Origin: Zingiber officinale
Taxonomy: Eukaryota > Streptophyta > Magnoliopsida > Zingiberales > Zingiberaceae
Reading direction: 5' to 3'
Assembly: GCF_018446385.1 (NCBI RefSeq)
Contig: NC_056002.1
Span: 29,002,636 to 29,066,635, forward strand
DNA length: 64,000 nt
Shown here: one piece after another, positions 23,298 through 34,852 of the stretch
Layout: each line of letters starts with the position of its first letter
Numbering within the stretch: the first letter of the stretch is position 1
Notes under the pieces: model-generated
The model's input: only the letters and a program-made list of their open reading frames with translations
Told to the model about the DNA's origin: nothing
Database searches by the model: none
Position numbers and translations under genes: made by a program

Positions 23298-23337
23298 AGG
23301 CGCTTCAGGAGGACTAACCACCGAACGAAGCAACGAG

Positions 23338-24794
23338 ATGGCCGGACCAAGCATCCACCCGCCGAAATACGAAGGATACTTCGCCACCTGGAAAAAATTG
23401 ATGCAGGTATTTTTTACAACAGATTTCAAATTAGTTTTAACAATGGAATCTGACTTTGTAGCACCAGAAGGTAAGGAAAAATGTCAATGGATGAAAAAGG
23501 AGCAGGATGAATACGTGGCGAACGACAAAGCATAATACCATCTGCCAAGCGTTCTTCCACCTCAAGAAGTCAACAGGATTGAGTACTACAACTCGGCAAA
23601 GGAACTTTGGGAGAAGTTCCTCGAGCTGCACGAAGGGACGTCCGAAGCCAAGCTCGCCAGAAGAGATCTGCTTCACAATCAACTCACCAGCCTGCGACTT
23701 GGGGAAGACGAGACAGTCGTGCATCTGCACTCGAGAATAAAAGAAATCATTACCGGACTTTCGAATCTCAGAGAAAAGGTAAGTAACCGAGATTCGCTCA
23801 GGTACGCACTAAATTCATTTCCTAGAAATACCAAATGGGCATCATTAGTAGATGTTTTTTACATTTCTAAGGATTTAGAAAAAATTTCGTTAGAAGATTT
23901 CTTTTCAACATTTGAAGTGCATGAGTCAAGATGTGCAAGAATGAAGGAGCCCAAGAACAACGTCGCCCTCAAAGCTTCGAGAGACGAACCAGTGTCGGAA
24001 TCTTCTCTTGACGACGAGGAAATGGTAATGATGGTAAGAAGATTCAAGAAACTTTGTAAATCCAGATCTACTAACCATCCGCAGGGGAAGAAGAAAGGAC
24101 GATCCATTGCTACCACTGCGACGAAGAAGGGCACGTCAAGGACAACTGCCCCAAGCTGAAGATGAAGGACAAGGAGAAGGGTAAGAAGTCTATCCAAAAG
24201 CGAAAGGCCCTAAAGGCGACGTGGGATGATACGTCGTCCGAATTGGAAGTCGAAGCATTCTCCGAACTCGCACTGATGGCGAGTCATCAAGACGACGACT
24301 GCGATTCAAGCTCTTATGAGATGAGCATCGAGAGCATCGATGAAGGGGGAGCTTCATCAGAAGAAAGCAGCAGTTAAAGGGGAGACATGGACAACGAACT
24401 CGACAAGGTAAGTCAGGTACGTTCTCTTCCTCCCGGTAAACTTTTTAAGTTCGTTAAGTTATTAACTAAAGACTGTTGTAAATTATAAAAGGAAATCAAA
24501 AATTTAAAAATAATTTTGGCTAAATCTTGTCCCTTAGAAGAATTAGACAAATTAAAATTGGAAAGTGAAAAATTGAAATTAGAAAATCAAAATTTGAAAC
24601 TTCAAATAGATAACTTGAAAAATTATGCATGTTCATCTAAAACCAATTTTAGAAGATCCAATAATTTAAATTGGTAATTTAGATATCACCCGGGACAAAT
24701 TAGGAACATTTCAAGAAAGAATGTCCCTAAAAACTTGTTAGTTAATCCAGTAGGTTGGAACCTTTATTGGGTTCCTAAATCTTGCTTAGTCTAA
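23338..24794 (+). pseudogene. gag: Copia-type Gag, E3 unit 2 (broken)
   Basis: It is nearly the same as unit 1 but differently damaged. A GAA-to-TAA change stops it at 23533-23535. A one-base deletion near 24093 puts the CCHC knuckle out of frame. A TCA-to-TAA change creates a stop at 24375-24377. It lacks the 20210 and 20567 stops of unit 1 and the 20640 deletion. The terminal stop is at 24792-24794. Because the two units carry complementary private lesions, they were probably duplicated before most damage. The stop after the KDCCKL segment is shared and so is older. Confidence 0.88.
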
Positions 24795-24852
24795 ATTTTA
24801 AAATTAAAATTAGCTCTTTCCAGTGAGAAAAATTAAATAATGAATTTCCCTA

Positions 24853-24920
24853 TGAGACTTTGTCTAAGGAAGTGGTTGTTGCTCCAATAACCAAGAAGGC
24901 CTAGTGCCTCGCCAAGACCT
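24853..24920 (+). other. Conserved potentially structured post-gag segment (E3 unit 2)
   Basis: Same segment as at 21659-21728, with the inner stem GGTTGTT/AATAACC intact. Confidence 0.6.
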
Positions 24921-25477
24921 AGATGTCAAAAATTGAAATAAATGTTTAATTAACTTTCTATCAAAGCATTAAAATTAGAATTAATTAATGCTTTCAAAGT
25001 TTTCAAACATTTTTTTCTCTCAAAATATTTTTATACTTAGAAAAATACTTTTTGAAATTGACTTAGAAATTTAATTACTTAGAAAAAATTTCTAAGATTT
25101 AAGAAAATCTTTTGTCAAAACTGCTTTTTTTTAAAAAATATATATATTTTTGCAAAACTGTTTAAGTTAGAATTTTTTTCCTTATAATTTCACTTAGAAA
25201 ATTTTATTAGTTTTTTTTTGAGACTATTTATGTGAAAATTATTGTAAATTTTTAAGGATCTCAAAATTTTCTGAGTCTTTAACCCTTAGATTTTTTTCTT
25301 GAAACCCCATTTTTTTGTGATCAAAGGGAGAGAAGGATTAGTATAAGTCTAGGGGGAGGTAGACCAAAATTTAACTTGCTTTATATTTTGTACTTAAATG
25401 CAAATTTAGTTAAGTTTATTTCATATCTATTTTTACCCTAGCTTAACTTGGGTTGCTCACACCAAAAAGGGGGTGAT

Positions 25478-26492
25478 TGTTGGAACCCCAAGGTTGTTTT
25501 GGTGTGATCAACAAGTTAAGTTAGGTCATGTTTGTTTCTAAGTTTGTGTCTAAGTGTGCAGGAGCTTAAGAGCACAGGTAGTCGAGCAGAAGACGTTGCC
25601 AGCGAGAAGGACGGCACACGGTACATCTGAGGGATGAGGCACTACGGAAGAGTACACCGGTGGATGAGAAGGAAGCGCGCGGTGGTTCCGAGGGACGAGA
25701 AGCCGGAGCGGAAGACTGCTCGAGGAGCAAGAGACGCAGCTAGCAAGAAGGTCCGCACGGGGTGCGACCGAGGGACGAAGACTGCGGATGAGTACACTGG
25801 CGGACGAGAAGGAAACACGTGGTGATTCCGAGGGACGAGAAGCCGGAGGGAAGCCTGCTCGAGAAGACCGAAACCTGGGTTCGGGTGAGCCCTTTTCCGG
25901 ATGGCAGAGATCACCCAAGCGAGCGGAACCAGAGTTGAAGACCCGAACCGAGGTGAAAAAAGTTAACAGGAGTTGACTTAGGGTCCGGGGGGCCTGGAAC
26001 TGTCCAGGGCGCTCGAACTAGCCCGGGGTGCCCGGAACCCTTCCAGGCGCCCGGAGATTGAATTTTGACCAGATTAAGTCAAATCTCGATCTGAACGTTG
26101 GGGGATAAAATTTATCCTCCCCAGGGCACCCGGAACCCTTCCAAGCGCCCCGACCAATGCTATAAATATAGCCTTGGTCCAGAAGCTTTCAATTAATTCT
26201 GAACAACTCATTGTAACAACACTTGTACGCTCTCTCTAGTTTAGCTTCTCTAGTTGTGTACTTCACTGATGTAAAAAAGGCTTCTTCACCAGAAGGAGAT
26301 AATTGTACGACATCTTCTTTGGATTAACAACCTCCCCGGTTGTAACCAAGTCAACTCTCTGTGAGCCTTTTACTTTATGTTTTCTGCTTTGATTATTTTA
26401 CAAGTGTTAGTTTGAAAAGTCGAGAAGGGTTTTTGTTTATTTTACAGGGCTATTCAACCCCCCCCCTTCTAGCCGATCACAACGGTCCTACA
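25478..26492 (+). repeat. LTR 3 of E3
   Basis: Preceded by AAAAAGGGGGTGAT. It ends GTCCTACA at 26492. It has about four palindromic units (25985-26060), the fewest of the three LTRs. The TATA box is at 26161-26168. Confidence 0.9.
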
Positions 26493-26497
26493 CACAT

Positions 26498-27653
26498 ATC
26501 TCTAAGTCCATCTGAGCTTTACCTGTCTTCAATGGGAGAAATGCCCCCTCCCTCAAGATTCTCTTTGGGTGGAAAAATCCCAAATACCGGCAGCTTAAAA
26601 GATCCTTGGCTGCTCATTTCTCTCAAAGTATCCTTGAAGACCAATTGCCCTGTCACTTTTGACCACTCCAAATCAAAGAGTACATTGGGATAGCCGACCC
26701 GAAAGATCATCTAAGAAAATTTGAAAATGTAACCTTGTTGCATTAATATATTGATGACATTAAGTGTCGAGTGTTCTTGACTATACTCTTGGGCCTAACA
26801 CAACTCGAGGTGAAAGAGTCGTGAAAATGATAGAAGCTGTCCCAACCCTGGCCCCTTTGTTGGGTCGGTGGCTCCCCAAAATGTTGGGACATTACTACTC
26901 CTATCATTATTCGGGCAGTCATTCCACTCGAGAATGTGACTAGTATACTTGGGAGCTACGACGGATTGCTAACAAGCATTTGCCGGCCAGGAAATCTTAG
27001 TGCTCTCCTCAGTGAATAAATTGATGAGATAATTCTAATCATCAATCAGATCAGAGGGCCTACTCACCATCTAATGGTCCTCGAGAATCTTCTTGTCCAC
27101 TTCCAGAAACTAACTGGGAGAAAGACAAGGGAAAATACTAGGTTTCTCCACAAGAGATTGTCAATATAATCCTCAGAGATCCGATAGATGGAGATTTTCA
27201 TCAGGACCGAAAGGTCCGCGGACGAAGGCTAGAAAGCTACAAAGTCAACACCAACTAGAGGAGAAGAGACGACCCCTCAATCAACTTTGGGCCTAGAGAT
27301 TTGGAAGGAGTAGAAGCTCCTCACAAAGACACCCTAGCGATCCACACTCTTATAGCCATTTATAATGTGAAGAGGATATTTGTAGACATATGTAGCTTCG
27401 TGAATATCATCTTCAAGAAGGTCTTCGACCAGATGCAGATTGATGAAGAAGAACTGCGACCTATATCCACATCGCTGTTCAGATTCACTGGGCATGAAGT
27501 ACAACCACCCGGCTAGATTAGCCTCTCCTTATCCCTAGGGGAGGAACCTCTAATGAAGGCAAAGCATACACCTTTCATTATAGTAGACATCACCTCTGCT
27601 TACAATGCTATCTTGGGAAGGCCAACGTTGAGTGCCTTTAAGGTAATGGTCTC
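26498..27653 (+). pseudogene. Tat-type gypsy gag-protease remnant
   Basis: One frame near 26640-26820 reads ADPKDHLRKFENVTLLH and IKCRVFLTILLG, the conserved Retrotrans_gag core. YYSYHYSGSHSTREC near 26890-26945 matches the C-terminal Cys/His part of Tat Gag. The protease follows at about 27300-27653 (HTLIAIYNVKRIFVDICSFVN ... AYNAILGRPTL). The usual DTG(S) active site reads DIC, so it is inactive. Reading stops in the protease domain at 27653, where an LTR fragment begins. The RT and RNase H that should follow are missing; the integrase resumes at 48742. Confidence 0.85.
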
Positions 27654-28340
27654 TGTAAGATCAAAAACGAAAGAGGAGGGGGTGAATAGTGCTCATGGCT
27701 TTTTCACATTTTTTGTAAATTAATAGTAGATGTAGTGAAGAGAACGAATTCAAAAGAAGAATCAATAGAGACAAAGCTAACATATTTTTTTTACTTGGTT
27801 TGGAATTTATGGTGACTCCTACTCCAAGGCCCGGATTGTCAATTGCTTTCGTTGAGCAATCCACTAATAATTCTGAATAAGTACAAATACAAAGTGATAA
27901 TAGTTTAAGTGCTATAAAAGAAATTATATCGACAACTAAATATTTGGAAATTCATGCTTTCGGTCATCGGAGTAGCATTATAGCATCATCGAGTGGTCTT
28001 TGGAGTAGTGCGCAAGAGAGTAAATCATTGGAGTTGTTATCTTTAAGGTACTGGTTGAAGTCCATTTGATAGGCCACCTTCGGGTGCCTAGACCTATCCC
28101 AAGAGCCCCCACGTGGCATCCTCTTATTGAAACTCTATCCAGCAACTTTTATCCTTACCCAGGCACTTGGACCACTCCTGGGTGCCTGGACGCTGACGTG
28201 TGTTGACCAATCAGAATGTGTCAACTCATCTACACGCATGGCTAAGTTCGAGCCAAGTCGGGTGCCTAGACCCAGTCCAGGTGCCTGGATGCCCATTTTC
28301 CTACTAATCTTCTAGTTTTTACTTCATGTACCATCGAGTT
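27654..28340 (-). mobile_element. Truncated copia LTR fragment
   Basis: TGTAAGATC immediately follows the protease. The U5-side signature GAGGGGGTGAATAGTGCTCATGGC resembles that of the 1073-2359 LTR, so the orientation is minus. GGTGCC/GGCACC-type sites cluster at 28090-28300. The expected GTCTC duplication on the right was not found, and the right end grades into copia LTR sequence at about 28340-28385, so the fragment is truncated. Confidence 0.6.
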
Positions 28341-30383
28341 AGCACAACAAACATAAGTTAAACCATATTACAGAAGTTGATTAAATATATATTTCAAAGA
28401 CTGGCTTCTAGGTTAAACATGGCGAGGCACTAGACCTTCTTGGTTATGGGATCATCCACCACTTCCAAGACAAAGTCTTTCAAAGAAATTGGATATTTAA
28501 CTTTTACAGTAACCCTAGGTTTAACTACATAGACCATAATAGAAACACAAGATCGAAACGCAAAATCGAAATACAAAATCGATAGAACAAAATTAAAACA
28601 TAAAATCACTAGCCTCTTGTGTTGGTATTTCAAAATCCATGCAAAGAAAACTAACTAATTAATTTGAAGCATAAACCATTAATTAGTTATACCTTTCTTT
28701 GTAGCTAAAGACCTCTTGATCTTCTGTTGTATTCCTCTCCTCCTCTTGGACATTGTGTGGGCAACGATCTACCAAGATGGAATCCACCCGAACCACTTCT
28801 TCTCCTCCAAGACTCTCGAGCCACCAAGGGATGTCAAAATAGGAAACTCCTTCCCTTCTTCTTCCCCTCCAAGCAACCGACCACCTAGGTACTTCTTGTC
28901 TTCTCCTTATTCTTCTTTAAGCTCCGGCCTTAGAAGGAAGAAAAGGAGGAAGAAGGGAATATAGATGTCGTCGGCCTTAAGGGAAGAGAAAAGGAGAGGG
29001 TCGGCCACTAGCAAGGAGAAGAGGAGAATAATAATATGTGTTACACCATAAGGCATCAACTCCTCTTCTTTTATAATCCTTGCTCATGGCAAAAAAGGAA
29101 AATTTTAAACATAATTAAAACTTCCTTATTTGTGGCCTCCCTTTAAAAAAGGTAATTTTAACAACAATTAAAATCTCTCTTTTCTAAATTTTCTATTGTA
29201 CATAGCAATAAAGGAAAGTTTTAAAATTAATCTCTCTCTTTTAAATCATGTAGACATCTACAAAAAAGGAAAGATTAAAATTAAAACTTTTCTTTTAAAT
29301 CATGGTTACCAAAAAGGAAAGTTTTATCAAAAATTAAAATCTCTCTTTTAAATATTATAGATAACTACAAATAAGAAAAGATTTTAACAAAATTAAAATC
29401 CCTCTTTAATCTTTTGTAGATAGCTATAAAAGGAAAGATTTTAAAATTTTAAAACTCTCTTTTAAAACCATGAGGATGACTATAAAAGGAATTTTTAAAA
29501 TTAAAATTTCTCTTTTAAATCCCTTTATGAATAGCTACAAAAGGAAAGATTTTAACAAAAAATAAAATCTCCCTTTAGTTCTAATGGTGTGGCCGGCCCC
29601 ATGCTTGGACACCAAGCATGGCTTGGCCGGCCACCTCTTGGGCTCCAAGCAAATGCTTGGCCGGCCCCCTTGCTCCAAGCAAGGATGTGTCCGGCCCATT
29701 ACTTGGGTAAGAAGTGGACTTGGTGGATACAAGGCTTTATAGAGGCTACAACAGGGACCGAGAGGAGAAGTTGGTTTTGGTCTCCCGATGAGCTTGAGCT
29801 TCCTATGTTCGCCCCGAACACCCAACTCAAGTTCATCAATAATAACTCATACCACTAAAGAGTTATTATTGAACTACCACACCAATCCCAAATTACATTA
29901 TGGGCTCCTTCTTATCATGAGTGTGTTAGTCTTCCTGTGTTTAAGATATCGAATGTTCACTAATTAAATGTGTTACTGACAACTCATTTAATTAATATCT
30001 AGCTCCAAGAGTAGTACCACTCTACTTCATTATCATGCCGGACTAAGATCACCTACAGGGTTTACATGATAATCCTTATGAGCTCCTCAAGGGGACATCA
30101 TCAACCTAGATTACTAGGACACAGTTTTCTTCTATAATCAACAACACACCATATAAATAATAATATTTCCCAACTTATCGGGCATGTTGATTTAACGAAC
30201 TAAATCTCACCCATTGATAAATTAAAGAAATATATACTAAGTATATGTGTTTGTTATTATATCGGGATTAAGAGTACGCACATCCATAATAACAAAGGTT
30301 TTGTTCTTTTATGCAGTCAGTATAAAAAGAAACAACCTCAAATGGTCCTGCTCAATACACATATAGTGTACTAGTGTAATTTT
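28341..30383 (-). repeat. Truncated minus-strand copia LTR (copy M0)
   Basis: From about 28385 this is collinear with 32400-34550: shared blocks include the structured segment (28419-28482), TGTGTGGGCAAC near 28755, A/T-rich AAAGGAAAGATTTT repeats, and GGCCGGCC-containing text. It stops at 30383, where a plus-strand copia LTR begins, so the U3 start of this LTR is missing. The short frames inside have no domain. Confidence 0.7.
28419..28482 (-). other. Conserved structured segment inside LTR copy M0
   Basis: On the minus strand: GACTTTGTC...CATAACCAAGAAGG...GCCTCGCC, the same segment that follows gag in E1, E2 and E3. Confidence 0.55.
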
Positions 30384-32179
30384 TGTTAGAATGTATAAAC
30401 ATTTATTTTAAAATAAGAATCACATTGGTCAAATGTCTACATTTATATGCTAAATGTAGATATCCATTTAATTTATATTAAAGATAACATAGTGTGTGGT
30501 GTCACACAGAAGATCATGTTATCAGTTCTTTATAAATTATAAATAGTTGCTCACAACCAAGATAGAATGGGACAAACCATTGGAATAGTTGTAGTACAAT
30601 TTGATATTAGTTTATCTTGACTATAAAATTACACTAGTACACTCTGAGTGTATTGAGCAGGACTATTTAAGGTAGTTTCTTTTTGTACTGACTGCATAAA
30701 AGAATAAGACCTTTGTTATTATGGAAGTGTGTGCTCTTAATCCTGATATAATAACAAGCACATATATTTAGTATTTATTTATTTAATTTATCAAAGGGTG
30801 TAATTTAGCTCGATAAATCAATAGGCCCGATAAGTTGGGAAATAATATTACTTATAATGTGTGTTGTTGATTATAGAAGGAAACTGTGTCCTAGTGATCT
30901 AGGTTGGTGATGTCCCCTTGAGGAGCTCATAAGGATTGTTATGTAAACCCTGCAGGTGGACTTAGTCTGACATGACAATAAGGTTGAGTGGTACTACTTT
31001 TGGAGCTAAATATTAATTAAGTGAGTTGTCAGTAACTCATTTAATTAGTAGACATTCGATATCTTAAACACAAGAAAACTAACGCACTCATGATAAGAAG
31101 GAGCACATATTGTAATATGGGATTGGTGCGGTAGTGCAATAATAAATCTTTAGTGGTATGAGTTATTATTGATGAACTTGAGTTGGGTGTTCGGGGTGAA
31201 CACGGGAAGCTCAAGCTCATCGGGAGACCAAAACCAATTCCTCCTCTCGGCCCCTGTTGTAGCCTCTTATTTATAAAGCCTTATATCTACCCAAAGCCCA
31301 GCTTCTAAACCAAGCTTAAGGGTCAACCACATCCTTGCTTGGAACCCAAGCAAGGGGCTAGCCAAGCCAAGCTTGGAGCTCAAGCTAGGGTTGACCAAGC
31401 CTTGCTTGATGCCCAAGCAAGGGGTCGGCCATATAAGAAGAGAAAAGGAAATAAAAGGGAGTTTTTATTTTGTTAATAACTTTCTTTTTATGATGCTTTC
31501 CACATGGTTTTAAAAGAGAGTTTTAAATTTTAAAATCTTTCCTTTTATAGCTTTCTACAATGGATTAAAAGAGATATTTGAAATCTTTCCTTATTTCCAG
31601 TTATCTATAATGTTTAAAAGAAAGATTTTAATTTTAAACTTTTCTTTTTGTAACCATGATATAAAAGGAGTTTTATTTTAAAGCTTTTCTTTTATAGACA
31701 TCCACAAAAGGATTTAAAAGAGAAGATTTTAATTTTATAAAACATGTCTTTTATAGCTAACCACGAAAGGGATTTTAAAATAGGGATTTTAATTTTAATT
31801 TTTAAAATCTTTCCTTGTTTGGACATGATGTGGCCGGCCATGTAAAGGAATAAAAGGAGGTTTTATTTTTTTGTTTTAAAATTTTCCTTTTTTGAATTCA
31901 CCAAGGATTATAAAAGAGAAGGAGAGGGTGTCTCATTGAGTACAACCTAAGCCTTGCATCCTCTCTATTGTGGTCGAAACTCCTCTTCTCTTTTTCCTTG
32001 GTGGCCGGCCCTCTTCCTTCTCTCTTCTCCTTTTGTTTTCTCTCTTGGAGGTCGGCGGCATCAAGCTTGGTCTTCTCTTGGTGGCTGGTTGCTTGAAGAA
32101 GAAGAAGAAGAGAAGGAAGATCTCTTGTCTAGCATCCCTTAGAGATTAGTTGGTGGCCGAAACTTGGAAGCAAAGGAAG
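30384..32179 (+). repeat. 5' LTR (partial) of plus-strand copia element P
   Basis: It starts TGTTAGAATG and matches the 3' LTR beginning at 44199. Conserved blocks are a hormone- or stress-element-free A/T-rich body, GTGTGTTGTTGATTATAG near 30860 and a promoter-like ATTATAAAAGAG at about 31908-31919. At 32180 TGTTGGTTGC starts what is best read as the end of an inserted minus-strand LTR. The exact junction is inferred. Confidence 0.7.
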
Positions 32180-34852
32180 TGTTGGTTGCTACTCGGAAAA
32201 CCTATCGGTTCCACTGTACAAAAATTTTGTACAAAGGTCTGAACCTTTTCCTAGCTACCATGTGTTCTTTTAAATTAAACTTGGATCGCCTGCGGAACTT
32301 AATACATTTGATCCTAAGTTTAATTTATTTGTTCTTTTAGGTTTAGACTTGGATCTCCTGCGAAACTTAACACGTTCGATCCAAATCACCTAGGTTATTA
32401 ATTTCATTAAATATTAATTTCCAAAATTGGCTTCCAGGACTGCATGGCGAGGCACATGGCCTTCTTGGATATGGGAACAACCACCACCGCCTAGACAAAG
32501 CCTTTTAAGGAAAGCTAATATTTAATTTTCTTAAATAACTTTAGGTCAACCAAAAGGAACAATCAAATCACAAGGAAAAGAAAAACAAAAGAACACAACA
32601 TCGAAAACTAATTCGAAATACTAGAATCGCATGCCTCTCGTATTTGATATTTTTACAAAGAAATAAAACTAGTATGATGCGGAAATTAAATATTAGTATA
32701 CCTTTTCTTTTGCAAACAAAAACCTCTAGGTCTTCTACTGTATTCCTCTTCTAATCCCGGACGTTGTGTGGGCAACAATCTTCCGAGACGAGAACCACAA
32801 AGGCACCTTCTTCTTCCTTCCTTCAAGTTTCGGCCAAGCATATCTTCTAAAGGATGAAGAATTTTTCCCACCAACCAAGCTCCAAGGGATGCAAGCTTTC
32901 TCTCCTTCTTCCTCAAGCTAGATCCGGCCACCTCCTCAAAGCTCCAAGAGATAAAGGATTTCGGCCACACAAGAGGAAGAGAGAAAAGGAGAAGGGCCGG
33001 CCACACCAAGGAAGAAAAGAGGAAGAAAATATAATAGAGTCGTTCACAATGAAGCCTCCTCTACCCCCTCTTTTATAATCCTTGGTCTTGGCAAATAAGG
33101 AAAATTTAAAAAAAACTTCCTTAATTCTTTTGCCATTAAAAAAGAAAATTTATTTAATTAAAAATAATTTTATCTTCTCCAATTTATTTGGTCGGCCACT
33201 CTTCTCCCCAAATCAAGGAAAGTTTTAATTAAAACTTCCTAATTTGTTTCCAGAAATTTATAAAATTTCTCCAATAATTTAATCCCTTCATGATTGGTTA
33301 ATAAAAAGGAAATTTTATAAATTAAAATCTCTCTTTTAAACATGTGGATAAAAAGAAAGTTATCTCTAAAAAATTAAAATCTATTTTAACCTACAAATAA
33401 GGAAATATATCAAATCTTTTCTTAATCTCTTGTAGAAACTTATAAAAGAGAATATTTAATTTTTAAACTCTCTTTTAAATCATGAACATGATTAAAAAGG
33501 AAAGTTTTCTTAAAATTTAAAATCCACCTTTTAATCAACAAATAAGGAAAGATTTCAAATTTTAAACTCTCTTTTAAACATGTAGATGATTTACAAATAA
33601 GGAAAGTTTTTACCAAAAAATTAAAACCATCCTTTTAATCTACAAATAAGGAAAGAGATTAATCTCTTCTCTTAATCTTTTGTAGAAAGCTATAAAAGGA
33701 AATTTTTAATTTTTAAACTTTCTTTTAAAACCATAGTATCCACATAAGAAATAATTTTAATAAAAATCCTTTTTAATATTTTAGTGGTCGGCCACCTAAG
33801 CTTGGGACCCAAGCTTTGGCCGGCCACCAACTTGGCTCATCCACTTGGTCTTGGCCGGCCCTAGCTTGAGTTCCAAGCTAGATTGGCCGACCCCATTGGA
33901 TGGGTAAGAAGGTGGGTATGTGGTGGGTATAAATCTCTATATACAAGAGGCTACGATAGGGACCGAGAGGAGGAATTGGTTTTGGTCTCCCGATGAGATT
34001 AAGCATCCCGTGTTCGCCCCGAACACACAACTTAATTTCATCAATAATAATTCATTCCACTAAAGAACTATTATTGAACTACCGCACCAATCCCAAATTA
34101 CATTTTGGGCTCCTTCTTATTATGAGTGTGTTAGTCTCCCTGTGTTTAAGATAACAAATGTCCACTAATTAAGTAAGTTACTGACAACTCACTTAATTAA
34201 TATCTAGCTCCAAGAGTAGTACCACTCAACTTCATTGTCATGTCGGACTAAGTTCACCTGCAGGGTTTAACATGGCAATCCTTATGAGCTCCTCTTGGGG
34301 ACATTCTCAACCTAGATTATTAGGACACAGTTTCCTTCTATAATCAACAACACACACTATAAGTGATATCATTTCCCAACTTATCGGGCTTATTGATTTA
34401 TCAAACTAAATCTCACCCATTGATAAATTAAAGAAATAAATATCAAATATATGTGCTTGTTATTATATTAGGATTAAGAGCACACACTTCCATAATAACT
34501 GAGGTCTTTGTCCCTTTATAAAGTCAATATAAAAGAGACGACCTCTAATGGTCCTACTCAATACACTCTAAGTGTACTAGTGTAATTATATAGTTAAGAC
34601 AAACTAATACCTAATTACACTACGATCTTCCAATGGTTTGTTCCTTTCCATCTTGATCGTGAGCTACTGTTTATAATTTATAAGGTACTGACAACATGAT
34701 CCTCTGTGTGTGACACCACATACCATGTTATCTACAATATAAATTAATTGAACAACTACATTTATCATAAATGTAGACATTCGACCAATGTGATTCTTGT
34801 TTCTAGATAAATGTTTATACCAAAAGCTAGGCTTTTAGTATACATCCTAACA
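32180..34852 (-). repeat. 3' LTR of minus-strand copia element M1
   Basis: The right end CATCCTAACA at 34852 abuts a minus-strand polypurine tract (TAAGTGGGAGAT, 34853-34864) followed by antisense pol, so this is a 3' LTR read leftward. The left end at TGTTGGTTGC (32180) is inferred from TG...CA structure. On the minus strand an ATTATAAAAGAG box lies near 33067-33080. A perfect 17-bp palindrome GTACAAAAATTTTGTAC lies near 32218-32234. The structured segment lies at 32440-32512. Confidence 0.7.
32440..32512 (-). other. Conserved structured segment inside M1 LTR
   Basis: Minus strand AAAGGCTTTGTCTAGG...AAGAAGGCC...GCCTCGCC. It is the same segment as in the gag-only elements, but here downstream of the promoter within an LTR. 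Confidence 0.6.

Larger units (their letters stand above)
19044..26492 (+). mobile_element. Tandem gag-only copia array E3 (LTR-gag-LTR-gag-LTR)
   Basis: A 7449-bp block with one 5-bp duplication, CACAT (19039-19043, 26493-26497). It contains three LTRs (19044-20087, 22281-23281, 25478-26492) and two nearly identical internal regions, each with its own primer site, gag and polypurine tract. The two gags are broken at different positions but share some lesions. The single outer duplication shows the whole array occupies one insertion site. That fits unequal recombination between LTRs of sister copies, or insertion as a dimer. No pol is present. Confidence 0.93.
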
